DNA from: Paenibacillus xylanexedens
Lineage (GTDB): Bacteria; Bacillota; Bacilli; Paenibacillales; Paenibacillaceae
DNA: 64,000 bases
Direction: 5' to 3'
Assembly: GCF_017874615.1 (NCBI RefSeq)
Contig: NZ_JAGIKV010000002.1
Span: 124,001 to 188,000 of the forward strand
Positions 53,406 to 62,574 of the stretch are shown piece after piece; the first letter of the stretch is position 1; each line of letters begins with the position of its first letter. A model generated the notes under the pieces. That model was not told where the DNA came from, did not search any database, and saw only the letters and a list, made by a program, of their open reading frames with translations. The position numbers and the translations under genes are program-made.

Positions 53406-54341
53406 ATGAAAATCCGGTTGGTAAACAACGGTGTATTTATTCCGGTGGACGACATTCAGCAGGCGCTGACTCCACCAGCGGAAGGATTTTACTGGATTGA
53501 TGCAGACGTAGACGATTTGGCGGTACTTCAGCCGCTGTTCTTGATGCATGATCTGGCTGTGGAAGACTGTCTTAGTGACGAAGAACAACGTCCGAAGATT
53601 GAAATTTATGAGAACCATTATTTTATTGTGATTAATAGCATCCGTTTTGATGATGAAGAGATATTTCTACGTGCGGTCAACTTATTCCTTGGCAGACATT
53701 TCATTATTAGTGTTACCAAGCACAAGATCAGCGAATTGCGTACACTGAAACCCATCCTGTGGGAACAGGAAATCAGTACACCGGATCGTCTGCTATATTT
53801 GTTGGTTGACTTGATTGTTGATAATTATTTCACCGTAGGTGACCGAATTGAAGCACGAATCGAGAAGCTTGAGGAAGACATTCTGATGCACACCAAAAAG
53901 TCACATCTGAGTGAAATTATCGGGCTGCGCAGTGAGATTCTGTGGCTGAAGAAAGTGCTCGGACCTCAGAAAGAGGTCATTAATACACTCAACAAAAAAG
54001 ATCTGCGTCTCATCGATGATCAACTGCAAAAGTATTTCAGTGACATCTATGAGAATGCCGTAAAAATATCTGAAACCTTTGAGACCTATCGCGACCTGAT
54101 GGGCAACTTGCGAGAAGCCTACCAATCCAGTATTGCAAACCGGGCGAATGAGATCATGCGTGTATTTACCGCCATTACCACGGTCTTCATGCCGCTGACG
54201 GTCATTACCGGTATATACGGCATGAACTTTACGAATATGCCAGAGCTTAACTGGAAATACAGTTATTTTGTTGTGATTGGCCTGATGGTTACACTGGGCC
54301 TGAGCATGTTCTTCATTTTCCGCAAGAAAGACTGGGTATGA
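53406..54341 (+). CDS. corA: Magnesium/cobalt transport protein CorA
   Basis: 311 residues: a large N-terminal cytosolic domain (about 1-245) and two C-terminal membrane helices (about 250-270 and 285-303), with the pore signature YGMNF between. Pentameric Mg2+ channel. The C-terminus ends FRKKDWV, typical of the family. AGAAGGAG precedes the ATG. Preceded by a long leader that may control it. Confidence 0.94.
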   Translation: MKIRLVNNGVFIPVDDIQQALTPPAEGFYWIDADVDDLAVLQPLFLMHDLAVEDCLSDEEQRPKIEIYENHYFIVINSIRFDDEEIFLRAVNLFLGRHFIISVTKHKISELRTLKPILWEQEISTPDRLLYLLVDLIVDNYFTVGDRIEARIEKLEEDILMHTKKSHLSEIIGLRSEILWLKKVLGPQKEVINTLNKKDLRLIDDQLQKYFSDIYENAVKISETFETYRDLMGNLREAYQSSIANRANEIMRVFTAITTVFMPLTVITGIYGMNFTNMPELNWKYSYFVVIGLMVTLGLSMFFIFRKKDWV

Positions 54342-54357
54342 ACTCGTATGAAATAAC

Positions 54358-54401
54358 AAAGACGAAGCGCTCCTCCGGGAGAAACGCCTCGTCTTTTTTC
54401 A
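54358..54401. terminator. Bidirectional terminator between corA and the HRDC gene
   Basis: GACGA-GCG and CGC-TCGTC arms with CTCC/GGAG inside, followed by T6 on the plus strand; the complementary A/T context on the other side is weaker. Confidence 0.8.
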
Positions 54402-54411
54402 TTTCTGATCA

Positions 54412-55413
54412 TTAACCAACATTCTTCTCTGTCTCTGCGTGCCGACGGAAGCGGATTCGAATCATGCGCAGTCTTTCATAGACCTGCTCCAGACTTCCTC
54501 CATCGGGTTTCTCTCCTCCATACACCTTATGTAATACTGGCTTCAGGAACGTATCTCCCAGCTCCTCATACGCACTCCATACGGCCTCTTGTTCGTTCTC
54601 TGGCATCACTGCCAGCTCCACATCAAGAAGACAATCGGTGTCATAACCTTCGTGATCCAATGCCTCTAACAGCTCAACCAACTCGCGTCGGGATAATCCG
54701 GATCGATTAACAATCTCCTCTAACGTATACCCTTCCTTCATGCCTTCAAGCACCTGCTTACGCGTGGTGAACTTATCAAGTTCCTGCTTATACTTCTGCT
54801 CTCTCTGCTTGTATAACCAACTCTCATACTCTTCTTCCTTCAGCGCCGTGTATACCCAGTCCAGCGGGAATGTCGTTGAACGCTCCAGTCCGGTTGTAAT
54901 CTCCATCCATTCCGTACCATACTCAGTCGCTTTGCTCTCTCCTACGCCCGGAAGTTGCATCAGTTCATCCAGCGATTGCGGAACAAAGGCACTGATCAAA
55001 CGCAGCAGACGATTCGTTGCAATAAAATACGGTGCCTTCCGGTCAGACACAGCTCTCTTCCTGCGCCATGTGCACAGATCCGTATATAATTGCTCATTGC
55101 CGTACAACTCACTGTAACAATGGAGTCGCTGTCCACCATAACTGCGTGATTTCAGATCATCATTCTCATGAAATAATCCCTGCAACTGCGGTCGGTACCC
55201 CTCACTCATCTGTATGGCAAGCTGATGACGGTAAATATGAAGCAGCTCCTCCCAAGAAGTCCCTTCATACCAGATGCTATCCTCACGCTCTCCTTCCTCG
55301 TAGCGACTCCATCCCAGCTGCCAACTATCTTCCTCTTCCCCAATCCATAACTGTGCATACTCTGCATTCTGATCTGACATTCTGGACAATCTGTTCATGA
55401 AAATGACTTCCAT
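54412..55413 (-). CDS. HRDC-domain protein with C-terminal helix-turn-helix
   Basis: 333 residues from the ATG at 55413 (GGGAGGG upstream; frame open to 55509). An HRDC fold around residues 140-195 (ATNRLLRLISAFVPQS, then LMQLPGVGESKATEYG), as found at the end of RecQ helicases and RNase D, is followed by a RecQ-like helix-turn-helix (about 232-270, TLEEIVNRSGLSRRELVELL). No helicase or nuclease motor is present. This stand-alone form is seen in Paenibacillus and relatives; nucleic-acid binding is likely, function unknown. Confidence 0.85.
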   Translation of the reverse strand: MEVIFMNRLSRMSDQNAEYAQLWIGEEEDSWQLGWSRYEEGEREDSIWYEGTSWEELLHIYRHQLAIQMSEGYRPQLQGLFHENDDLKSRSYGGQRLHCYSELYGNEQLYTDLCTWRRKRAVSDRKAPYFIATNRLLRLISAFVPQSLDELMQLPGVGESKATEYGTEWMEITTGLERSTTFPLDWVYTALKEEEYESWLYKQREQKYKQELDKFTTRKQVLEGMKEGYTLEEIVNRSGLSRRELVELLEALDHEGYDTDCLLDVELAVMPENEQEAVWSAYEELGDTFLKPVLHKVYGGEKPDGGSLEQVYERLRMIRIRFRRHAETEKNVG

Positions 55414-55483
55414 TTTCGTTCCCTCCCTTTGAATATTCAGCTTATACGAGTTGAAGATACTACCTATAGGCAGCACAAAAAAA

Positions 55484-55525
55484 ACACCCCTCCTGCAAAA
55501 TCCATGCAAGAGAGGTGCTTCCTCA
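55484..55525 (-). terminator. Terminator of the ROK kinase gene
   Basis: CACCTCTCTTGCA and TGCAGGAGGGGTG arms pair with mismatches around a short loop; T8 follows leftward. Confidence 0.8.
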
Positions 55526-55590
55526 TTAACCGTACTATGCTGTTGCCCATATCATACCACAATGGTAAAATTCGTCAATCCCTTTATAAT

Positions 55591-56469
55591 CTACTTATTC
55601 AATGCCAATTTGGCAAGCGCCAGCGAACCACACAGCCCTGCATTGTCGCCAAGTCCTGGTGAAACAACATACTGGTCAATGTCGGATTGAAGCGCCGGAT
55701 GCTGAACGTATCCAGCCAGCAACTCCTGCAGTTTGCTACGAACCATCGGGAACAGGTGCTCCTGCTTCATTACTCCGCCACCCATGACGATTTTCTGCGG
55801 AGAGAGAATGAGAACATAATTCATCAGTGCATGTGCCAGGTAGTGTGCTTCGATCTCCCAAGCTTTATGATCTGCCGGCAGTTCATAAGCCGGTTGCTCC
55901 CAACGTTTGTTAATGGCCGGTCCTGCTGCAAGGCCTTCGAGGCAGTCACCATGATACGGACAGAAACCCTCGTATGTATCCTCCGGATGTCTGCGTACAA
56001 TGATATGTCCCATCTCTGGATGTGACAATCCATGGACCATTTTACCGCCAACCACAGCACCTGCACCAATACCTGTACCCACAGTGATATACAGACAGCT
56101 CTCAAGACCTTGTGCAGCGCCCCAGGTTGCTTCTCCAAGTGCCGCACCATTCACATCCGTATCAAATGTCATCGGCACATCAAAATGCTCCTTGAGCTTG
56201 CCAATCACGTTATACTGTCCCCAATGTGGTTTGGGTGTTGTTGTGATATAGCCATATGTTGGGCTTCCTTCAATCGGATCAATCGGACCGAATGAACCTA
56301 CACCCAGAGCTTCAATGCCTTTGCCTTCAAAAAATGAAATCACTTGAGCCATGGTCTCTTCTGGTGTTGTTGTTGGAAAACTTACGCGTTCCAGAACTTC
56401 ACCGTTTTCTGTGCCAATACCACATACAAATTTGGTTCCGCCTGCTTCAATTGCGCCTAAGATCGTCAT
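55591..56469 (-). CDS. ROK-family fructokinase
   Basis: 292 residues from the ATG at 56469 (GGGAG upstream). ATP-binding EAGGTKFVCG, catalytic Asp in FDTDVNGAALGE, and the zinc-binding His/Cys cluster HPEDTYEGFCPYHGDCLEG of ROK fructokinases. Phosphorylates fructose, possibly mannose. Monocistronic, 72 bases after the MOSC gene. Confidence 0.92.
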   Translation of the reverse strand: MTILGAIEAGGTKFVCGIGTENGEVLERVSFPTTTPEETMAQVISFFEGKGIEALGVGSFGPIDPIEGSPTYGYITTTPKPHWGQYNVIGKLKEHFDVPMTFDTDVNGAALGEATWGAAQGLESCLYITVGTGIGAGAVVGGKMVHGLSHPEMGHIIVRRHPEDTYEGFCPYHGDCLEGLAAGPAINKRWEQPAYELPADHKAWEIEAHYLAHALMNYVLILSPQKIVMGGGVMKQEHLFPMVRSKLQELLAGYVQHPALQSDIDQYVVSPGLGDNAGLCGSLALAKLALNK

Positions 56470-56541
56470 GTTAGTCACACTCCCAAGTTAGTTTAAAAAG
56501 GAATTCGGATTGCTTTACTTGATGACACTATAATTACCCTG

Positions 56542-57228
56542 CTACTTAATCTCCAGCTTGGACAATCGTTTCATTAACGTTTGCCTCCAGCTGTCTGACA
56601 GCGCAGGAATGGCCAGCAACGCCTGAATACCTTCGACATTTTCTTTCCCCTGATGCATAATTCGATTGGCTTCAAGAACCGTCATTGAGGCTGGATCGGT
56701 GCTGATCCGTCGAAATATCGATGAAGGCCCTACCTCACCCTCTTGCAGGACACGAAAGTAAAAGCCGGTATATCCACTCTCCTGAAAATAAACAGGCAGC
56801 TCCTTATAGTCATACCTCGCACCCAGCTTGAAGCAAGGTTGTCTGGGCTGACTGACCTGCACTGTGGCTTCGCCCAACTCGTACACATCACCAATCCGGA
56901 CGTCTTCTTCGGCACAGCCTTCAACTGTCAGATTTTCTCCACAAGCTCCCCAATCCAGCTTGCGATCCATCAGTTGTTCCAGCGCCGGATAACGACTGTA
57001 ATCGTATACACAAACGGTTTTGTCAGGGCCGCCATGATGCACCAGATCCGCCTGCGCGTCCCCTGTCATTCCAGTGAATGACAGGAAAACCGCGTCGGAT
57101 ACAGGATGTTTCACAATGCCGCTCAGCACTTCACGCTTCTGTCCAGGGAGCGGCTGCGGCAGTCCTACATTAATGGCCAGAACAGCTGTATTGCCCTCCC
57201 CTGGCTTTCGATCAGATGTGAGTGTCAT
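56542..57228 (-). CDS. MOSC-domain protein (YiiM-like)
   Basis: 228 residues. MOSC domain (about 25-170) with the conserved HHGGPDKTVCVYDYSRY and a single Cys at CFKLGARY; a C-terminal three-helix extension as in YiiM. Family members bind molybdenum cofactor and reduce N-hydroxylated compounds. It lies downstream of the NAGPA gene with a 29-base gap. GGGAGG precedes the ATG. Confidence 0.9.
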   Translation of the reverse strand: MTLTSDRKPGEGNTAVLAINVGLPQPLPGQKREVLSGIVKHPVSDAVFLSFTGMTGDAQADLVHHGGPDKTVCVYDYSRYPALEQLMDRKLDWGACGENLTVEGCAEEDVRIGDVYELGEATVQVSQPRQPCFKLGARYDYKELPVYFQESGYTGFYFRVLQEGEVGPSSIFRRISTDPASMTVLEANRIMHQGKENVEGIQALLAIPALSDSWRQTLMKRLSKLEIK

Positions 57229-57257
57229 TTGCGTCTACCTCCCATAATCACTTTCTT

Positions 57258-58364
57258 TTAACGCACAGAGCCGCCAAATACGAGTGTATTACTCAAAAGC
57301 CGACCTGGAGAAGTCAGCATTTTGCCCCCGGCATACATACCCGAGGAAGCACCGCCATCCAGATTCATGGCCTGTTTGGCACCAAGCTTCTGCATCACCG
57401 CTGCCCACTCCTTGATTGTTGCTCCAGAAACGGTAGCCAGCATAACAGAACCGTCCGCCATGATCGCAATACCACTTCTGGCTCCGGAAGCATTAAGAAT
57501 CTTGGCATCCTTGAAACCTTCGCTCGTCGGATTGACAGCTACCTTGCCGTCTTTCACCAGACGGGGTCCTGCTCCCACAGCAGTCACTACATCTTGCCAA
57601 GGAATCTCTTTGCCTGCTGCGTTCGTATACTTATAATTCATTTCTACGGTCGAACCAACGGTGAAACGGTCCGAAGAAGACTTCTGATTACCTGTGAAGA
57701 CCAGTACCGAGCCATTCTTAGGAATCGCTACATTTGTATTGGGCACTTTTTTGGTCACGATACCTTTCTCCATAACAACCGCAGTGCCACCTTTGAATCC
57801 GACTGTGTCACCTCGTTCAGGCGTATACAGCATCGTAATGCTTGCGTTCGCTGAAGGTGTTCGATTAATAAAGGTTGCATACCAACTCCGTGATTTACCT
57901 TTTGTATCCGTTACTTTACCTGTCAAACTCACCTGAAGTGAATCCATGATCGCCGAGCCGTCTTCCTTAAATCCGATGGATGTTCCGTATCTTCCAATAT
58001 GTATGACCTTACCATTTGCTATTAACATACCGTATGGATCTGGTGCTCCGTTATATGCTTCAAAAAATGCTCCGTTAATGGCTGCTTGCGCACCATAGGC
58101 TTTCACAATCGATGGCAATGTTGCCGTCTGGCCAACTTGCTTCTTCGCGAGTCCCACGGTAACCGGTGTTCCCTTTGGAATCGAAACGGTCTGTACGGTA
58201 AAATTACGTCCTGCTGCTTTTACTTTCTGTACTTTGGTGTTAATTGCTGCTTTGGCATCCACTGTCTGTGGTGCACTTACTGCTCCCGAAAGAATTACGG
58301 GCAAGGCCAGGACAAGGGCCATAGCCCCTGTCCACCACTTTTTGCCTGTTCGTACGTTCTTCAT
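57258..58364 (-). CDS. Phosphodiester glycosidase (NAGPA) family protein, secreted
   Basis: 368 residues from the ATG at 58364; an in-frame GTG at 58373 would overlap the exonuclease stop. A signal peptide (about residues 1-40) is followed by a family domain with AAINGAFFEAYN and MNLDGGASSGMYAGGK. Paralogue of the product at 13031-14095, but without its long linker and coiled-coil partner. Probably acts on wall or exopolysaccharide outside the cell. Located 5 bases after the exonuclease gene. Confidence 0.88.
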   Translation of the reverse strand: MKNVRTGKKWWTGAMALVLALPVILSGAVSAPQTVDAKAAINTKVQKVKAAGRNFTVQTVSIPKGTPVTVGLAKKQVGQTATLPSIVKAYGAQAAINGAFFEAYNGAPDPYGMLIANGKVIHIGRYGTSIGFKEDGSAIMDSLQVSLTGKVTDTKGKSRSWYATFINRTPSANASITMLYTPERGDTVGFKGGTAVVMEKGIVTKKVPNTNVAIPKNGSVLVFTGNQKSSSDRFTVGSTVEMNYKYTNAAGKEIPWQDVVTAVGAGPRLVKDGKVAVNPTSEGFKDAKILNASGARSGIAIMADGSVMLATVSGATIKEWAAVMQKLGAKQAMNLDGGASSGMYAGGKMLTSPGRLLSNTLVFGGSVR

Positions 58365-58369
58365 GTTGC

Positions 58370-59263
58370 TCACCCTATTGCCACTCCCATCCAAGAGCCA
58401 AGGCTCTTCATCTCAAGTTGTTCAAACTTGTCCATCACCATATCCGGATCAAGACGCAATTCACAGATATCCAGCGCACAGGCAACCGGAACAGCACAAT
58501 GAATCTCTGCCAGTTTGCGGGACAGATGAAGCATGTCCAAATCATTCTCAATCTTGTTACGCACCGAAGGGGTCAGTTTATCCATGTTGCTCAGAATCCC
58601 TTCAATGGAGCCGTATTCCTGTACAAGCTTCAACGCTGTTTTCTCACCAATTCCCCGTACTCCGGGATAATTGTCGCTGGCATCTCCCATCAGACCCTTC
58701 ATGTCAATCACTTGACGAGGTGTCAGTTGTTTCTCAGCCATGAGCGTTTCAGGGTTGTACACCATGTAGTTGCCATGGCCTTTTTTCATAATAATGATAC
58801 TTGTGCGGTCATTGATCAGTTGCAACATGTCGTGGTCACCCGTCAGTACCATAACATTCATATCGGTCTCTTCGGTATAATACTTCGCAAGCGTCCCGAT
58901 GCAATCGTCGGCTTCGAATCCTTGTGCACCTATATTCGGAATACCCAGGCTATCCATGACTTCACGAATCAGAGCAAATTGGGGAATCAGGTCATCCGGA
59001 GCTTCCGCCCGGTTGCCTTTGTAGGCTGCATATTCTTCACCGCGGAACGTCTTACCGCCCATATCCCAACAACATACGACATGACTTGGCCCAAAAGTCT
59101 GAACCGCATCCCAGAAATAACGGATAAATCCGTAGACTGCGTTGGTAGGCAATCCTGCCTTTGTACGTCTGATATATCCGCTTGCAGATGTCGCATAAAA
59201 AGCACGGAACAACACCGCCATACCGTCTACCAGCAACAAAGTAGGTTCATTACGTTGATTCAC
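58370..59263 (-). CDS. ypcP: 5'-3' exonuclease, PolA N-terminal-like (YpcP)
   Basis: 297 residues from a GTG at 59263 (GGAGAG upstream; frame open to 59323). Flap-endonuclease family with metal ligands in LLLVDGMAVLFRAFYA, EADDCIGTLA, TGDHDMLQL and DMKGLMGDASDNYPGVRGIG; a helix-hairpin-helix binds DNA. No polymerase domain, as in YpcP. Role in Okazaki-fragment RNA removal and repair. First gene of a unit with the NAGPA and MOSC genes. Confidence 0.93.
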   Translation of the reverse strand: MNQRNEPTLLLVDGMAVLFRAFYATSASGYIRRTKAGLPTNAVYGFIRYFWDAVQTFGPSHVVCCWDMGGKTFRGEEYAAYKGNRAEAPDDLIPQFALIREVMDSLGIPNIGAQGFEADDCIGTLAKYYTEETDMNVMVLTGDHDMLQLINDRTSIIIMKKGHGNYMVYNPETLMAEKQLTPRQVIDMKGLMGDASDNYPGVRGIGEKTALKLVQEYGSIEGILSNMDKLTPSVRNKIENDLDMLHLSRKLAEIHCAVPVACALDICELRLDPDMVMDKFEQLEMKSLGSWMGVAIG

Positions 59264-59349
59264 TTGAATTTGTTCTCTCCTGTCTAAATCTAGCATATAA
59301 AATATCGAAACTAATTCTATCATTATAGCATAGTTCCGCCAACCATCGT

Positions 59350-59398
59350 TCAGCCAAAAAAGCCCTGAATTTTGAACAATTCAAGGCTGATATTCAGC
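59350..59398 (-). terminator. Terminator of the YusI-like gene
   Basis: GCCTTGAATT and ATTCAGGGC arms with a bulge, followed leftward by T6. Confidence 0.8.
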
Positions 59399-59402
59399 GC
59401 GT

Positions 59403-59768
59403 TTATGCGTTATTCCATTCCTGCTCGTACGTTTCTTCCTTGAATCCAACCGTCACCTTTTCTCCATCCGTAACGATCGGACGTTTGATCAGACGACCAT
59501 TGGAAGCCAACAAACGAATCTGTTCATCAGCGGACATGCCCGGAAGCTTGTCCTTCAATTGTTGCTCTTTGTACACTTCCCCACTCGTATTAAAGAACTT
59601 CTTCACTTCCAGTCCGCTCTTTTGGATCAGATCTGTTAGTTCAGATTCTGATGGCGGTGAGTCAAAAATAGGGATTAACTCCAGCTCATGTCCTTGAGCT
59701 TCAAGCCATTTTACAGCTTTGCGGCATGTGCCGCATTTGGCATATTGATATACTTTTAGGTTACTCAT
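59403..59768 (-). CDS. ArsC/Spx-family protein (YusI-like)
   Basis: 121 residues of thioredoxin fold with an N-terminal CxxC (KCGTCRKAVKWL). The segment FFNTSGEVYKE and C-terminal LIKRPIVTDGEKVTVGFKEE fit YusI rather than Spx, which has different RNA polymerase contacts. Redox or arsenate-reductase-like role unproven. AGGAGG precedes the ATG. Monocistronic. Confidence 0.88.
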   Translation of the reverse strand: MSNLKVYQYAKCGTCRKAVKWLEAQGHELELIPIFDSPPSESELTDLIQKSGLEVKKFFNTSGEVYKEQQLKDKLPGMSADEQIRLLASNGRLIKRPIVTDGEKVTVGFKEETYEQEWNNA

Positions 59769-59785
59769 TGTATGTGCCTCCTAGT

Positions 59786-59856
59786 GTGTGGCTCCGGTGT
59801 GGCTCCGGTCTCGACTTGTCGCTTCCCTTGGTTTGCTTCGCAAATCCAAAAGTCGC
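59786..59856. repeat. 11-bp tandem repeat and palindrome upstream of the YusI-like gene
   Basis: GTGTGGCTCCG occurs twice in direct succession (59786-59796, 59797-59807). Just after it, CGACTT ... GGTTTGC-TTC-GCAAATCC ... AAGTCG (59812-59856) forms an imperfect hairpin of the kind seen in REP-type repeats. The remaining 59857-60010 is AT-rich, with no gene. Confidence 0.55.
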
Positions 59857-60019
59857 TCCAAATCGATACCATCGCCATGCAACTTTACTAACTTTTGCGA
59901 ATGAGATTAAAACACACATTCGCTATATTTTTTGGGTCAAAATCTTACAGCTTTTATATCCTTAAAAGCTTTTGAGATTTGAATTCTTGAAATGTTTAAC
60001 ATGAAACTGCTAAACATCA

Positions 60020-60178
60020 ATACATTAGACCATGAAACCATAAAGATTAGCCTACGGCATGTTGTTCGGGTGCATTAAGCCCCCCTCACATGGAATATGT
60101 TGCTCCCAAGCAGGACGGGCCGTGCAAGAGACTGCGACACAGGGTGCATAACTAAGAGCCCCGTCGCATCTTCCTACA
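60020..60178 (+). ncRNA. ssrS: Candidate 6S RNA
   Basis: A GC-richer stretch in AT-rich intergenic DNA shows 6S-like design on the plus strand: a closing stem between GGCATGTTGTT (about 60056) and GTCGCATCTTCC (about 60162), a large open middle, and an apical stem CATGG / CCGTG enclosing TGCT-CCCA-AGCA. ACTGCGACACA near 60130 resembles the ACTGCGACGACACA of E. coli 6S RNA. A possible promoter lies at 59987-60016 (TTGAAA, 18 bases, TAAACA). No U-tail terminator. Ends approximate; identity inferred from memory of the family. Confidence 0.45.
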
Positions 60179-61157
60179 GTTCTTCTTTTGGAGCTGCCTC
60201 ATCATTCAAACGCTTCTCTAGCGCGGCCATATCTGCTGGAAAAGGAGCTTGGAACGTTATGCGTTCCTTTAGAATTGGATGTTCAAACGTCAATTCACAA
60301 GCGTGTAATGCCTGGCGTTCAATCCAGGTATCCCGTTCTTCCCGAACAGCCATGGTCTGCTCATCGATCTCATGCACAGGTAGTGTCTTGTACATTCGAT
60401 CACCGATTAATGGACAGCCCATGGACGTCATATGTACCCTGATCTGATGTGTTCTGCCACTTTCCAGCTTGAGGCTTATCGCACTGGCGCTGCCTTCTGC
60501 CCAGCGTGTTAAGGTTGTGTACAGCGTTCTTGCAGCGTAGCCCTCAGGTGTTACGATTCGACGGTGTGGCTCTTCAGGATCGCGATCGATCGGGCCATCT
60601 ACTGACCCCTGCTCCGGGATAGGGCTGCCGTGCACAAGTGCAATATATTTCTTATCCACTGTTCCTGCAATCATCTGTTCAGACACATGCTGATGCACAT
60701 AAGGGTTCTTGGCTATTGCGAGCACACCTGACGTTTCCTGATCAAGTCGATGAATCGGTCTGAACCGGAAGTGCTCGCCCTTGGTTTTCCAGTAATGAAC
60801 AACGCCATTTGCCAAAGTACCCGTGTAATGTCCATGTGTCGGATGAACGATGATGCCGGCATCCTTGTTGACAATAAGCAAGTGCTCATCTTCATACAGA
60901 ACGGTAAAGGGAATAGGTTCAGGCAAAATATCATCCGATTCCTCTTGCTCCATCCGAACTTCAACGACATCACCCGCAGCTACCTTGACGCTAATATACA
61001 CGCGCTCTCCATTTAACATGACACCTTGCTCCGTCAACTTAATTTTGGACAAAAGCTTACGCGACACCAGCAGCCGGCGCTGAAGCACGGTCTTCAGCAG
61101 CCAGCCATCTTCTTGTTCGGTCACCGTGTAGACAATCGGCGAATAATACTGGCTCAT
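60174..61157 (-). CDS. RluA-family pseudouridine synthase
   Basis: 327 residues. Isomerises uridine to pseudouridine in rRNA or tRNA. Catalytic Asp in HRLDQETSGVLAIAK; N-terminal S4-like region (about 20-80) and the C-terminal RTHQIRVHM motif. Which U is modified cannot be told. Its start overlaps the adenosyltransferase stop by 4 bases (ATGA) and has no good ribosome binding site of its own, so it is probably translated by coupling. Confidence 0.93.
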   Translation of the reverse strand: MSQYYSPIVYTVTEQEDGWLLKTVLQRRLLVSRKLLSKIKLTEQGVMLNGERVYISVKVAAGDVVEVRMEQEESDDILPEPIPFTVLYEDEHLLIVNKDAGIIVHPTHGHYTGTLANGVVHYWKTKGEHFRFRPIHRLDQETSGVLAIAKNPYVHQHVSEQMIAGTVDKKYIALVHGSPIPEQGSVDGPIDRDPEEPHRRIVTPEGYAARTLYTTLTRWAEGSASAISLKLESGRTHQIRVHMTSMGCPLIGDRMYKTLPVHEIDEQTMAVREERDTWIERQALHACELTFEHPILKERITFQAPFPADMAALEKRLNDEAAPKEEL

Positions 61158-61729
61158 TCTTTGCGGCGGAAGACTTTTTTGCTCCGCACATATTCAATAT
61201 CCGCCACCTGTTGTCTCGCGTTGGCCGTCCGTGCAACCACGAAGAAGTAATCAGACAGTCGGTTTAGATACCGTCGTACAGACGGATTAATATCTGTATG
61301 TTGTCCAAGTGTTACCGTGCGACGCTCTGCGCGACGACATACAGTACGGCACACATGAAGAGCAGAGGACAGCTGACTGCCACCAGGAATAATGAATCGT
61401 TCCACTTTTGGATTCTCTGCATCATACTGGTCGATCCATTGTTCCAGACGTGTGACCATTTCATCTCTCACCTTATATTTGGTTTCACTAATCTTCACGA
61501 AGGCCAGATCCGACCCACAATCAAACAGTTCCTGCTGAACTTCCAGCAGATGTTCACGCAGATCTTCAAATTCCCCTTGAGCAGAGTCAATAAGGCTGAT
61601 CGCCTGGCCTACAAAACAGTTCAATTCATCAATCGTGCCATAAGCCTCAACTCGGTCATCATCCTTGATGACGCGTCCACCGATGACCGAGGTCTGTCCT
61701 TCGTCACCTGTTCGTGTATATATGCCCAT
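61154..61729 (-). CDS. pduO: Cob(I)alamin adenosyltransferase, PduO type
   Basis: 191 residues. N-terminal MGIYTRTGDEGQTSVIGG and RVEAYGTIDELN are ATP-binding signatures of PduO-type enzymes; the C-terminal RYLNRLSDYFFVVAR matches. Transfers adenosyl from ATP to cob(I)alamin, giving coenzyme B12. CobU, of the same pathway, is encoded 850 bases away but in another unit. GGAGGG precedes the ATG. Confidence 0.94.
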   Translation of the reverse strand: MGIYTRTGDEGQTSVIGGRVIKDDDRVEAYGTIDELNCFVGQAISLIDSAQGEFEDLREHLLEVQQELFDCGSDLAFVKISETKYKVRDEMVTRLEQWIDQYDAENPKVERFIIPGGSQLSSALHVCRTVCRRAERRTVTLGQHTDINPSVRRYLNRLSDYFFVVARTANARQQVADIEYVRSKKVFRRKE

Positions 61730-61877
61730 CGTTATCCCTCCAATTGGTAATATAATAATGAATACGGGAATGCCATTTTTTCAGAAACCCGTCTATCGCT
61801 TTACACGTATATAAGAATTGGTGTGCTCTGCCGAGTATACGACAAATCGAAGGAAACCAAAAGTAAAGGAGACGATT

Positions 61878-62489
61878 ATGCAGAACTGGATAACCGATTT
61901 CATGGAACAATACGGCTACATAGGCATTGCACTCATTATTGCTCTTGAGAACGTATTTCCCCCGATTCCATCCGAAATCATCTTGCCGTTTGGCGGATTC
62001 ATGACCACCTATACCAGTCTCACTCTTCCAGGAGTTATTATCGCCGCAACGATTGGTTCTGTCCTTGGTGCTGTGATCCTGTATGGTATTGGTCTACTCA
62101 TTGACGTCGAACGCCTTGAGAAAATTGTGGAACGCTGGGGACATGTTCTGCGCATCAAAAAAGAGGATATTCACCGTGTCGATGCATGGTTTGACAAATA
62201 TGGCATGTGGACCGTATTATTCTGCCGAATGGTCCCGCTCGTCCGTAGTCTTATCTCCATTCCCGCAGGCATGTCCAATATGAAATTTGGTTTATTCCTT
62301 CTCTTTACAACCATTGGAACATTGATCTGGAATGTCATTCTTGTCTGCGTTGGTGCTGCGCTTGGCGCATCATGGGAGAGTATTTTGCACTTTATGGACG
62401 TTTATTCCATTGTAGTGTATGTCATTCTGGGCATCATTGTCATCGGATGTATCATCTGGTGGATCAGACGTAGCAAAAAGCAGAAATAA
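61878..62489 (+). CDS. DedA-family membrane protein
   Basis: 203 residues from the ATG at 61878 (AAAGGAG upstream; frame open to 61818). Four to six membrane helices with family signatures ENVFPPIPSEIILPFGG and FCRMVPLVRSLISIPAG. DedA proteins act as lipid scramblases or flippases, for undecaprenyl phosphate or phosphatidylethanolamine, driven by the proton gradient. The carrier lipid here is not determinable. Followed by a bidirectional terminator. Confidence 0.92.
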   Translation: MQNWITDFMEQYGYIGIALIIALENVFPPIPSEIILPFGGFMTTYTSLTLPGVIIAATIGSVLGAVILYGIGLLIDVERLEKIVERWGHVLRIKKEDIHRVDAWFDKYGMWTVLFCRMVPLVRSLISIPAGMSNMKFGLFLLFTTIGTLIWNVILVCVGAALGASWESILHFMDVYSIVVYVILGIIVIGCIIWWIRRSKKQK

Positions 62490-62508
62490 AACGGATAGCT
62501 TAATAAAT

Positions 62509-62553
62509 AAAGCCTCCTCGCCACCAATTCGTGGTTAAGGAGGCTTCTTTATG
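62509..62553. terminator. Bidirectional terminator between DedA and cobU
   Basis: AAGCCTCCT and AGGAGGCTT arms with CCAC-AATTC-GTGG inside, followed by TCTTT on the plus strand; TTTATTTATT follows leftward. Confidence 0.85.
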
Positions 62554-62574
62554 TCACCCGTTTATGTCATCTCA

